From contig JAHYIO010000004.1 in assembly GCA_020543525.1 (NCBI GenBank), positions 2,232,001-2,296,000 of the forward strand: 64,000 nt of DNA, given 5' to 3'. How positions within the stretch are numbered: position 1 is the first letter of the stretch; each line of letters begins with the position of its first letter. This DNA comes from Coriolopsis trogii. Taxonomy: Eukaryota; Basidiomycota; Agaricomycetes; Polyporales; Polyporaceae. The position numbers were made by a program, and so were the translations under genes. Positions 47,636-58,977 of this stretch are shown here, piece after piece. The notes under the pieces are model-generated. The model was not told where the DNA came from and searched no databases. It saw only the letters and a program-made list of their open reading frames with translations.

Positions 47636-48127
47636 TAGTGATGTGCGGGCTTGGGCTCAAAGCCCTCGAGCCTCAGGTACCCAGCCCTCAAAAGCCTGAC
47701 CCGACCTGGCCCAAGGAGGGCTTTCGAGGGCTTGAGGGCACGGCTTGGGATTTTTGAAGCCCGAGTCCGGCCCCCAGCCCAGGCTTCGGCGCCTATAAGC
47801 GCTTGCGTGTAATACGGCTTCTACGCTCCACAAGGAGCGAACCCCGGAGCAGATTCCATGCTCGACGGAGGTGAGAAAGCGGCCTCTGCCACGGTTGGCA
47901 GCTGTTAGACGTCTCCATTGCCCAATTGGGAACACTACGCCATGTCACCTGACCTCATCTACCAGCCACTGTCCTCCAACTACCAAGCCCGGGCTCGAGC
48001 CCGACCCGACCCAAGCCCAGCCTGAACCCTCTGACAGGGCCAGGCTTGAGGTTTGTCTGAGCCTGAGCCCCCAAAAGCCCGGCCCAAGCCCGGGTATCTG
48101 AGCCCAGCCCGGCCCAACACATCACTA
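47636..48127. mobile_element. hAT-like non-autonomous element with GGCCC-rich interior
   Basis: 492 bp flanked by the perfect 8-bp direct repeat TACGCTAC (47628-47635 and 48128-48135). The ends are inverted: TAGTGATGTG at the left and CACATCACTA at the right, each followed by GGGC-rich sequence. The interior repeats GCCCGGC/AAGCCC motifs. An 8-bp duplication with TAGTG-type ends fits the hAT superfamily. No transposase is encoded. Confidence 0.82.
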
Positions 48128-48135
48128 TACGCTAC

Positions 48136-49207
48136 ATTCCCCTCCTCCTTCCTCACCCGCGTGCTCGAAAGTCCCGAGGACTTCGAGATTTCGCTTCTTT
48201 TTCACCCACCCATCCGCTTCCCTCTTGTGTTCATTCTCTCTCTCACGTACATGTTTCGAAACCCCATATTTGGATTCTACTCTCATATATACAGCGCCGA
48301 TCTACGTACATCTAGCTACACATGTACTTCGCCTTCCGCCGGCTTGAGCTCGGCCCCTCCGGGTCGCGCAAGAGAGCGGTGGCGACGCGAGCCGGATGGC
48401 CCCCTCCCGCGTGGTACTGCGCGTCAATCCCATCCGCCTTCGCCCTGCCCGACTCACGCGTGAATAGAGTCGTTGCAACAGAAGTGAAACAGTTTGGAGC
48501 GCCGAAGTAACACTTTTGTCACGGGCGTTAGACCAGCCGATGATAGCTCCGACGCCACCCACGGTTCAATATTAGAACTCCGACCTCTCGGTGTGGCTGA
48601 ATGTCACGCTCGAGGGTCAACTCGTTTGCCCAAAGCCATGGACTGCACGAATCCTCTCGGAGATTTAATCCATAGTCTTGATTTAGTTGGTTTACAATGC
48701 CCACAAAGTTTGGAGGGAGCCTGTAAATTACGTAGGTGAAGCGAAGACAATCAATGCCTGACAAAGGGCTTTGGCGGCGATGTTACTCATCTTTCTCCTT
48801 GAGTTTTCCACCAATTTTCACTATTCTTTCACGAACGTGTAGCTCATATGTTGCTGCGTACACTACAAAAAGAATGGTGGGAAGGAGGCTCGTGACTGTC
48901 AATAGCGCCCAGAGTTTCACTTCTGTTGCACAAATCCAGGAGTTTCATTACTGGCAGTGAGACAAAATGCCATGACCGCGAGCATCACACTGAGTGTGCT
49001 CTGAGGTTCTTAAGACTGAGTTATTGGCTGATCCCAGCCGATCTATCTTACGGTCGCTCGAGAGGGATGCTGTGCTCTCGGAGTCAAAATGCACTGACAG
49101 TTAGAGTATGCTGGTGCAATTGACGACTTCCCTTGAACATAGTTGCAACACTGTTGCAATAGTCCAATTCAGTACGTACACGAGCAAATGAACATCACAA
49201 GCGCCTT
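48136..49207. other. Gene-free stretch downstream of hydrolase B
   Basis: About 1.1 kb. A 78-codon minus-strand frame (48528-48764) has no known motif or splice partner. No gene is supported. Confidence 0.45.
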
Positions 49208-51690
49208 TCACAACTCCGAGTCTCGAACATCTGCGCTCGGCAAGTTCGCCAGGATGTCACCTGTAGTCACACCGTCGAAGATCTCAAAGTCCGCATCAAC
49301 TTCGCAAACCGTCACGTTGTTCGCCGGCATCTGACGGTGTGACGCCAAGATGAGCCTACAGTCATATCTGACTTTTGATAGACTTTTGATAAGGAAAAGC
49401 ACGCACCGTCCCATTGACCATATACGCCGCGAAGACCGCCGTCATGCAGGAGGATGGATCGTTGAACGTCGTATGCTACGTGATGACAAACCGTTCAGTA
49501 CATGAGCATAGAGAGAAGCCGACAATCGCAAGACATCATGACGTACCCCGAACCCGTTCAGCCGGACGAGAGCGGCATCGTCTCCCAACAGGCCCGCAAG
49601 AACTTGCGCGCCCGCGAGCGGGGTGATTGGGTCGTACTGAACGCGACACGTCAGCAAATCGCACCCATACAAACCAAGCGAGATCAACGTACTGTGCTGG
49701 ACGCGACCAGGATCTTGTTCGCAAGCTTCTTATTGAATGGTCCTTGGTACCGCTCCACGGAGCGAATAGGCCAGAACGAGCACTGGGACGCCAGGGTGGG
49801 CCACAAGGACCCGACTACGCACTGAGAGTTAACATCGCGTCCGCAGGAGATGCGTGATACGTACAGAGATGCGAGACGTGCTGGGAGCCGTCCACTACAG
49901 CCTCAAAGACATCTTTGACGGTCGTTCCGTGCACGTCGACGCTGTCCCCGCAGAAGACGGTGATGTAGGTGTACGACGGAGGGGCGCTCGGGGCCGGCGA
50001 GTCCGGGAAGCACCTTTTTTTGAAGAGCATGTGGGGCGTATTGGTGAGCGACTCAGCTCTTCCACTCGCACACAGAAAACTACTCACGGGGCCGGGTCAC
50101 TCGGGCTTGGGTCGCGACGCATGATCGGGAGCGATCTGCGCGCAAGCGGGGCCGACGAGTTCTGCGACTCGTCCTTGACGGCCTCCACCAATGCGGGGTA
50201 CACCTCGTTCATCCACGCGGACCAGCACCGAGGGGTGTACATCTCCGTATACAACAGCGCTGCATACAAGGGGCGAGCGCGTGAGTGGCAGCCGGACTCG
50301 GATCAGACAAGAGACCTACGGCGAATGATGCCGGACGTCAGCGGTGTGGAGGAGTTTGCTACCTTGGCGTCGTGTGCGGCCTTTAGCAGGGCCTGCACGC
50401 GCGCGTCGACGTCGAGCGGAGTGTCGCCTTCTGATGCAGCTGCGCATCCAGTGGGACCGGCGAGGGCGCATCCGGTCACGAGCCCCTTGTATGCGTCGTC
50501 GGCAGAGGTGAGCTGGTGCGACCAGTGCTGTGAGACAAAATAGGTCACTATAATGACAAGAATTGAGGGCGCCATGATGTATGCTCACTGTGGAGACTTC
50601 CTGAGTGGCGAAGAATATCGGATCTTGCACGCCGTCTATGATCACGCGGCCTACGCGCTATAGTACGAGTAAGCGGGCGGTGACGGGATGCATACCGAGC
50701 CGAATTGCTCACCTCCGGAAACACTGCAAGGTGGACAACAAGTTATACGGCGCTGTTACAGAGAGGGGGGAGATTGCTCACTGTTCAAGAACCAGGATCC
50801 AATGATCGTCCCGTACGACGTCCCGAGATAGTTCACGGGCGCATCCGGGCCCTCGATCGCGTCTACGATAGACACCATGTCGCGCACCGCTGCAGCCGTA
50901 CCCATGTATCGCAAGTACTTCCCGCTCGGCGAGCCCATGCACTTCTCAGCGACTTCTGCATACTTCTTCTGCATGATATCCGCTTGGCTGAAGAGCGCGT
51001 CGATGTCCGCCGGATCGGTGAAGTTGCCTGTCTCCTCGATGCCACTCAGCTCGATCGTCCCTGCGTAAAATGAAGTGTACTCGTCGAGGCTCTCAAAACA
51101 GACCACAGGTCCCGGCCTGGAGTGGATAGGAGCAAGTCAAACCAATCACAGTATGAATGACGAGGCATGCGGTGGGCACTCACGTAGTGAGTCCGACTCC
51201 GCGAGGGTCCCAGCTGATGATGTCGTATGCGCCACCTGTGACAGCGAGAAGAATATCTTTGTTCTCACTGAGAGCCTCGAGACCGGAGCCGCCGGGCCCA
51301 CCTAAGACGTGCGCTCTTTATCAGCAACATGCGGATCAGCCCCGATTACCTTCACTAACCGGGATTGAACATCACAGATCCTTGGCGTTCGCCCGTGGCA
51401 TTGGCTTTGACGACCGCTAGACGTGCGTTGCCGACGGTGGGGTCGTGGTAGTCTAACGGGACTTCGAAGAACCCGCAAGAGAGAGAGGTGTCTTTAACTA
51501 CCGACGGATCGCATGGATCCCAGGTAATGGCATGTTTGTGGTTTCCTCCCTATCCGTTGAACGTTCAGAATAATTGCATCCATGAGGAGAGTTGCGGAAC
51601 ACTACTCACATGGCCATCGGATGCAGACTGCAAGGCGTATGCCGCCCCGGTTGAGAGGGCCATGAAGAAGGCTAGTAGAACAGAGATCAT
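49208..51690 (-). CDS. Secreted S33/TAP-type alpha/beta hydrolase, copy B
   Basis: A predicted secreted peptidase-like hydrolase. The signal peptide MISVLLAFFMALSTGAAYA is in exon 1. Conserved blocks are SCGFFEVPLDYHDP, GGPGGSG, WDPRGVG, the nucleophile elbow GTSYGT, VIIDGVQDPIFF, the acid in TYDPITPL and the catalytic His in NGFGHTTF, with the C-terminal part ending VCEVDADFEIFDGV. The 11-nt microexon is 50713-50723. Unlike copies A and C, the reading frame continues past the usual NLPSxDV end by five residues (RDSEL). It is divergent from copy C, with the start codons 1.7 kb apart. Confidence 0.85.
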
Positions 51691-51730
51691 TGTGATAATC
51701 GCCACACTCACTTGGAGCACCTGCCTCGTC

Positions 51731-51737
51731 CCTTATA
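51731..51737 (-). promoter_or_regulatory. TATA box of hydrolase B
   Basis: TATAAGG on the minus strand, about 41-47 bp upstream of the ATG at 51690. Confidence 0.6.
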
Positions 51738-53355
51738 TCACTCGTTTTCAACATAGAGCGCCGTCGTCGATGTATGGCCGTCCGGTCCTCGGTCTGTAAC
51801 GCCTCCTGCGCGTAATGAGTCCGGGGTTGTTACCGGACGTGAAAGCAATGCGCTCGCGGCTTCAACCTACCGTATAAAGAAGCCCGACATGTGAGCGTGT
51901 CCAGCGACTGCTGATCGGCAGGGACAGGAGCGTTAATCTTGACACCGGCAGATGAATGCCAATGGGTGAATGCGCAGCTTCAGTGAAACGTCCCACATGA
52001 CTGGTTGGTCATGCAGCCGATCCAGTCACCGAAAGCAAAATCATCGAGGAGAGGCGACTATAGTACCGCTTAATCGATGACAGCGACTAAAGCTAGCACG
52101 TTTGGCAAGTACAGAGCATACATACCTTCCAGCATAGTATAACATACGGAGCCCGCGTTTGCGCTCTTCATGCTACTTCGAGTCATAGATTCACTGCGGA
52201 TCGCGCTACGGGCCTAGACTGACGGAAAGCAGCGTTAGTATGAGCATCGCTAATGTAGGACCCAACACCGACACGGACTGCCTGGCTCGGCCCCGTGACA
52301 TGATACAATGTGGATGCTCACCATAACGGAATGTACTGTACTAACGAGTTGTCCTCGTCTGCGACTCGTTTCGGGGGCAATGAATGAGCATTGTGGAGTG
52401 TACATCACTGTCGTCAGTGCTGTGCCAACATGCTGTACTTAGCACATAGCCAATTCGCCCAAGCCGAATCGGCTTGTTTTGAATGACTCGAACACGAGCG
52501 GCCGGCTTTGCTGCTAAATGGCTCTTGGCAAGCTCCAAGCCACAAAACCCATCATAGGACCTCTACGCATGCGCATAAGATTCCGGTGATCTTGGACGTA
52601 TTGACGAGTGGTTCAACGCGGACGGTGGAAGTACAAGAACAGGCTGAGACGGACTGGCGGGCCACTGGTGGTGACGCCACCGGCTATCCGGTCCGGTCGA
52701 CGCACATCCGTGCCCACGTAATAGGCGCGGACGACATGTGCTCCCTCGTGCCTCTTGCATATGCTTCATACCCCACTCGTCTTTTGCTGTACACTGCTCT
52801 GCCTTAGAAGGAGGTTGCAAATGACTGCAAGAGCCATCAAAACCGTCGAGAACATCACATACAAGCTCTACATCTCGATCGCTGCGTGCGCACTGGCATC
52901 TGGCCCATGTGCCATACACTCGCTGTCAGATCAGACTCTTCTCTTATTCATATTATGGCACGGAACGGGATCCTGGCATGGCTGTACACGCAGGCACACT
53001 ACGTCGTGCTGATGAGCACCGCCTGTGGCTTAGAGCTGTGCTATGGCTCTAGTACGGTACGTTCTCATGATTGTGCTCGACGGGGAGGTTGGCTCCACGA
53101 TCTCCTCGCGCCTTCTGTCAACCAGAAACACCCGTCTCCGATTATCAGCGGGAGGTGGAGCACTAGTACAGCCTCCCGTAGAGTCCCTTCGAGCGGATGG
53201 GCACAAATCGCAGACGTCTGTACGTAGTACGACAGTCACGATGATGCTCAAACGCATTCTACTTGTTTGCCAAGCGGGAATCAGGCACTGCGAGTGCATT
53301 GTTGCTGCGCCGCATGTATGAGCGGGCGCAGCGTATAGAGACGCAACTTTGTACT
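51738..53355. other. Divergent intergenic region between hydrolases B and C
   Basis: About 1.6 kb. Several 60-118-codon open frames overlap one another without motifs. The length suggests large regulatory regions or lost sequence; no gene is supported. Confidence 0.45.
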
Positions 53356-53362
53356 TATAAAG
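53356..53362 (+). promoter_or_regulatory. TATA box of hydrolase C
   Basis: TATAAAG 52 bp before the ATG at 53408. Confidence 0.65.
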
Positions 53363-53407
53363 TCAACAACCCTGAAAGCAGGACTCATTTCAGCGCGCGT
53401 ATTAGCC

Positions 53408-55863
53408 ATGACCCGTGTTTTCCTCACTAGCTTTCTCACTTTGAGTCTCGTTCTCCCTTCGCATGCTTCGCCATCCACTTCCTTGAACGATGCTCTGCAC
53501 GAGCTCGCTGCAGAAGCAGGCTTCCACGCATTGGCATCGAACGGCCATGGACAGCACAACCAGTCCTCCATCCAGTGGGAACCATGCAACAACACGGCAG
53601 TATCAGACTCCTCACTGTCATGCGGATTCTTGGAGGTCCCTCTCGACTACCACGATCCGTCGCTTGGCAATGCCCGCCTCGCATTGATTAAGGCGAACGC
53701 TACCGGAGAGCGCCGCGGGTCTGTCTTCTTCAACCCTGGTGAGTTTTGACTTGAGTGCGGCAACGATCGCATATTAACGACATACACCATGGCTTCAGGC
53801 GGTCCAGGCGGTTCAGGGCTGGTGAATTTGCAGGCGCAAAAAGATCAACTTCTTGCACTGTCCGGTGGCGTATACGACGTCATCAGCTGGGATCCTCGCG
53901 GTGTCGGACTTACGGTGTTCGTTCTGCCTCAACTTGCGCCTACCACATCTACTGACGACTTTACCAGTCCAGGAGAAGTTTACTGCTTCGACAGCCTCGC
54001 TGAGTACAGCGCCTTCTTCGATGGCACAATCGAGCTAAACCTCGGTATAGAGGAGACCGGTAACTTCTCCGACCCTGCAGACGTCGACGCGCTCTTTGCT
54101 CAAGCCGATATTCTGCAAAGCAAATACGAGGAATCGGGCAAGAAGTGTCTCCATTCCCCGAGCGGGAAGTACCTAAAGTACATGGGCACCGCGGCAGCCG
54201 TGCGAGACATGGTGTCCATCGCGGACGCGCTGGACGGACCTGACAAGCCCATCAACTATATGGGCATTTCGTACGGAACCCTCATTGGTTCATGGTTTGT
54301 GAATAGTGAGTCCAGGACTGCAAATCGGCATCTCCGAGTCGTTGCATTGCTGACGAGATTCATGACAGTGTTCCCTGAGGTACTTCATCGAGTATTCTCA
54401 CCCTAGGCTGCCATCACTCACAAGCCCATGCTAGCGTGTCGGACGTGTCGTGATCGATGGGGTGCTCGATCCTGTCTTTTATGCGACCCAGGAGGTGTCC
54501 ACCGTGCGTTCCCTTCTTGGTCCACTTCGCATATCGAGAGTCTGAGTCTTGGCTGTTAGAACTGGGGCCATCAGCTAGTATCGGCAGATGATGCCTACAA
54601 AGGATTCATCACGGGATGTGCGCTTGCTGGGCCATCCGGTTGTGCGATCGCGAAGAACGAGACTGATACCCCGCTGGACGTGGATGCCACTGTCCAGGCG
54701 CTATTGAAGGCCGCTCACGATGCCGCGAGGGCGAATCCTTCTGCTCCGCTCACGTCTGGTCAACTCCGTTGTAAGCACGTAAGACGTCTGGACGAGCGTG
54801 AAAGCTGATGTCCCGTGTAGTCCAGCTGTACACCGAGATGTACTTCCCTAATGGCTGGGCTTCTCTAGCAAACGAAGCTTTCCCTCAGATCGCTGCAATC
54901 GTGAAGGGAGAGTCGTCGCCGAGTGCGATGACGAAGCCACGCATACGGTCGCTAGTTGTCGCGCCTCGGGCTCCGTGGTGAGTTCTCTCGCCGTCGCTCA
55001 GCCTTGGATTATCGTGCTCTAATCGTTGCTCATAATCTTCTGCTCGCGCAGGCTCATGCAGCGCCAGTCAACCCCGAACGACTCTCCGTCATTCACCGAC
55101 CTCGCGGCGATCTATTGCGCGGATAGCGTCGACGTCAACGGCACGACCATGCACGACGTCTTCGAGTCTGTCATCGAGCGCACACGGAACGTCTCCCATC
55201 TCTGTGCGTTCACCATTCCTGCTGTCCCCCCTTCCGCCGTGCACTGACGGGGAGAACAGTCGGCGCGCGCTGGATCACTCTGTCGAATAGGTGCTCATTC
55301 TGGCCCGTGCGCTCCGTCGAGCGTTACCAAGGCCCGTTCAACAAGACGCTCGCGAACAAGATCTTGGTCGTGTCCACCCTTGTGCGTCCGAAGCCGTCGG
55401 TTTCGCTTTGTCACTCGCGCGGCTCAGGCTAATCCATCCACGGTCACAGTACGACCCCATAACGCCTCTTCCCGCCGCTGAGCTCGTCGCGGACCTGCTG
55501 GGCGACGATGCTACCCTTGTCAAACTGAATGGGTTCGGGGTACGTACCTCCTCGCCTCTCCCGTCGTGGGCGAAGTGTGTGCTGACCCACCTCTTGTAGC
55601 ACACGGCGATGCTGACCGGGCCTTCTGCGTGCATCAACGGGATCTATGCGGCATACATGGCCAACGGAACGGTAAGTAGTTTGCTGTGTCCGCGAGCTCG
55701 TACACGTACTGGATGCTCGCTTCGTCAAGTTCCCATCTGATTGATACCTTGCGTGTAGCTCCCTGCTATCAATACAGTGTGCGAGGTCGATGCGGACTTC
55801 GAGGTCTTCCCTGGGGTCAAGAATGCGGACATTATGGCCAACCTGCCGTCTGTGGATGTGTAG
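53408..55863 (+). CDS. Secreted S33/TAP-type alpha/beta hydrolase, copy C
   Basis: The best-preserved member of the three. Signal peptide MTRVFLTSFLTLSLVLPSHA, then an N-terminal stretch of about 35 residues not seen in copy A (SLNDALHELAAEAGFHALAS). Catalytic blocks: SCGFLEVPLDYHDP, GGPGGSG, WDPRGVG, the nucleophile elbow GISYGT, the acid in LYDPITPL and His in NGFGHTAM. The C-terminal TAP-like region contains DAYKGFITGCALAGPSGC and FWPVRSVERYQGPF and ends DADFEVFPGVKNADIM. The 11-nt microexon is 54369-54379. Several Asn-X-Ser/Thr sites fit a secreted glycoprotein. Peptidase activity is inferred from the family. Confidence 0.88.
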
Positions 55864-56180
55864 TTAGTGTATAGGTTGTAAAATTCTGTTCTCCTGTACA
55901 GCTCGGGTTTTCCATCTTGGAACTGATTAATAAGCTTTTGCAGTAAGCACCATATGGGGATCTCTTGGCGCTACCAGCCATCCCCGATAGCGAGTTCTCA
56001 GGCGTAAACTCGTTTCTCTGCACGCTTACCACGACATCTCACTGCAGCTTTGACGCAACTAGATCCTGGACATCGGTCAATCTACATAAGGGTGAGTCGT
56101 TACCTGAAACTGGCCTATGGCTCTATGGTTTTGCAGTCTGGGATGGCACTGATCACCGCGTACTTCCCACCAGAGCCGGA
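55864..56180. other. Short gap between hydrolase C and the HET pseudogene
   Basis: 317 bp. No gene is supported; it may be the former promoter of the decayed HET gene. Confidence 0.45.
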
Positions 56181-57960
56181 ATGTGGCTGTTCAGTGTCGA
56201 CCGAGCTGAGCTCCATCACTTCACCAGTACGAACGACGTCGACGGCGGCTATGCCGTTCTTTCGTATACATGCCAGTGGGGAGAGAACGAGCAGACCTTC
56301 CAGGATCTCCTAACGCTCAAGGAGAAGTGTTGACAGGATGGCAAGAACCCTCGCGACCTCGGATCGAAGCAAATCCGCGAGAGCCCTTTCGTAGGCGCGC
56401 TGGCACACCCGGGGCTGGGCGCTGCAGGAGCTCATCGCGCCGCCGTTCGTCCAATTCGTCTCCTCAACCTTGACTGCGCTCTGGCCCAAGGCCACAGCTT
56501 GCGAAACTGCTCCAGGACATCATGGGTATCCCGCAGCGCGTGCTCACCGACGCAGTGCACTTCTCGGCTCGGAGCGTCGCGGACCGCATGTCGTGGGCAT
56601 CGCGCCGCCAGACTACGCGCGTGGAAGACGAGGCGGACTGCCTGATGGGATTGTTCGGGGTCAACATGCCGACGATGGTTTTTCGGCGTCTCCAGAGGAA
56701 GATCATGAACCTGAAGCAGTCCTCGGACATGAGCCTATTCGTCTTGGGTGCATCCACGAGTGCTGATGTTTGCTCTTTGATGGACCACCCGGCGATTCAC
56801 CGGAGGGTCGATCCATACACCGCTCTCGCTCCTTCCCCCCAAGAGTTTTACCTCCTTCCAGGGCACGACAGTCTACTATTCGCTACATACACTGCAGCCA
56901 TACCTGCCTTGGCAAAGGACGAAGAAAGCACCTGTACGTCACTGGCATCTAAGTTCCGCTACATGTCCTATTGATGTCTGACCAGCGATCCGTTAGAACG
57001 AACCAGAAGACAGCGAACGCAGACAACGGGGCCCCTGTGAGGCTCTCGAGCTGCCGAAGTTCGCGAGCACACCCCAAGGTATCGAAGCACGCTTCCCTAT
57101 CATCGAGTGCGGAGATGTCACTATCGCAATCCTCATGTGCGGGAGCTAGCGTCACTACATTGGGCTTTTCCTCCGTCCCTCCCCATCCTCACTGAACAGC
57201 CGCGATCCTCAGCGGAACATGTACCATGCCGGATACGGGTTCGGCCATCGAGACAGCGGGGTGCAGCGCATGAGGCGACTCGTCTCCCTCGGGACCGACT
57301 AATACAACATGACATTTCGCGAGCAGCCGGTCAGAGCTGAATGGCGCGACATCTGCCTCACGAGCGATAGCTCGGTGGCCATCCGCCGAGGTGATCTCCG
57401 ATGGACGATGTCCCCGCTCAACTCGCTCGCTCCCGTGACGCCCTTCCGCTTTCCGCTTTGGCTTGTCCCAGTTGGATAGAGTTGAGATCAAGAACAAGCC
57501 CACGCAAGACAGCGGTAGCCTGATCGCAGTCGTGGTCTGTCAGAATGTGTTGATCAAGGAATCAATACGTTTCTATCTAGGTACGTGTAACGACTCAGGG
57601 GATCCCACCAGCGCGAGTCGCTCGAGTGCGGCTCGAAGCCAAAGCCCGGAGAGAACACGTCAAGGACGACCATCCAAGCCAGGCAGACGGCGCACTGGGC
57701 GAAGGTGTACATACGCAACAAGACCTACTGGAAAACGACCCTGAACAACGGACCTCATGACTGCGCGGAGGATCACGTTGGCAACTGGCCAGGTTGGACG
57801 AAGAGATTCGGTGACGAGAGGCGTACGGTGCTGCTGTCCTTCACCCGCTGCACGTTCGATCCCTCAACGACCCTAGTCGTGCATACTGAGCTCCGAGGCA
57901 CCATATACGAGCGCATGGCGGAAACTCGGGGCATCTCCCTCCCAAGGCACTTGGATCATA
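56181..57960 (+). pseudogene. Decayed HET-domain gene
   Basis: Homologous throughout to the intact gene at 58978-61195. It starts MWLFSVDRAELHHF and reads DVDGGYAVLSYTC, but hits a stop after LKEKC. A deletion of about 200 bp then removes the part of the HET domain from after IRES to before the WHTRGW block. Later pieces match in shifting frames (LTDAVHFSARSVADRMSWAS, EDEADCLMGLFGVNMPT, DFYLLPG-like text, TIYERMAETRGISLP). The block equivalent to TIYGEGPLAFQRLQ has lost its first half. It cannot encode a working protein. A tandem duplicate that decayed after duplication. Confidence 0.85.
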
Positions 57961-58977
57961 ACACTCACACGACTATATTATACCAGAAAGCTCTTCAGTC
58001 ATTGATTCTGCTTCGTCAGCATAGAGGTTCGAGGATCGCGAAGTGCGTGAGTCATCGCATCATGATGTTACTGTTACCGGTACAAAGCACGCTCAGGGTC
58101 ACGGCCTCAACGACAGAGTTGTATATGAATCAGGTTAGCTCCCTTTGGCGCATCTGTAGATGGCACAATGCAATACATCCTATCTCAGTCCGTACCTGCT
58201 TCAGATGTGCCGATTACGCTCAAGACGACGTGCGAGTCAAGGCCCGTGACATGCGACCTGGCATCGGCAAGCCCAGGACGTGCTCCTCGACCTGCTCAGT
58301 CTCGTCTCGAATAGATTTCGTGAGAGAGATCAATCTAAGGCTGAGAATATGACCTGAGTCTTGAGATTCAGAACAGGCTGAGACATGACATGACACCGAC
58401 GGGGAGCCGGACCGCCGAGGCCGGAACTGGGCGGCGACATTGTCAATTTGAACAACTTGGGTTACGTGCCTTCTCATTTCGTCATCGGGTTCGTTTGCAG
58501 CACAATGCGATGCCGAACGGCTTGAGCCCAAGTTCTCCTCTCGAGTTTCGTATAAACTTGACGTAAACCAAGTACAAGGGAAAGAGAGCGTCTCCGTGCC
58601 TCGTGAACATACCACAGCGAATCATAGTGCATAGTTGTTGCCTGCCCTCAGGGCGTTGCCTTTCAAGCGTCACAGAAGGTTTCGGATGTCGGAGACGAGC
58701 GCTGACGAGCTTCGGCAGCTTCTCAAAGGCACACAGCCTCGTGCTCGTAGCGAGGTTGTCGGTGCCTCGCTACCTTGTATAGAGCTCCTGATAACAGACA
58801 CCACACAGTGCTCCTCTCCACGAACCGGAGTCGACTGCTCTCTCGCCGACGCCAGGCCCGTCTTCACGCAAACCCGTCGATCGTGAGTTGTCTCCTATGA
58901 GTTCGGACTATAGTGCGGGAGGTAGAGTGATCTAATCTTCCTCTTGGACCCTCCCAGTATCCGTCCTCCAGACACCC
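57961..58977. other. Spacer between the two HET copies
   Basis: About 1 kb. Short open frames (for example 58635-58886) have no motif. It presumably includes the promoter of the intact HET gene. Confidence 0.45.

Noticed and set aside
52563..52919. 118-codon minus-strand open frame between hydrolases B and C
   Set aside because: Overlaps several other random frames and has no recognisable domain or splice partner.
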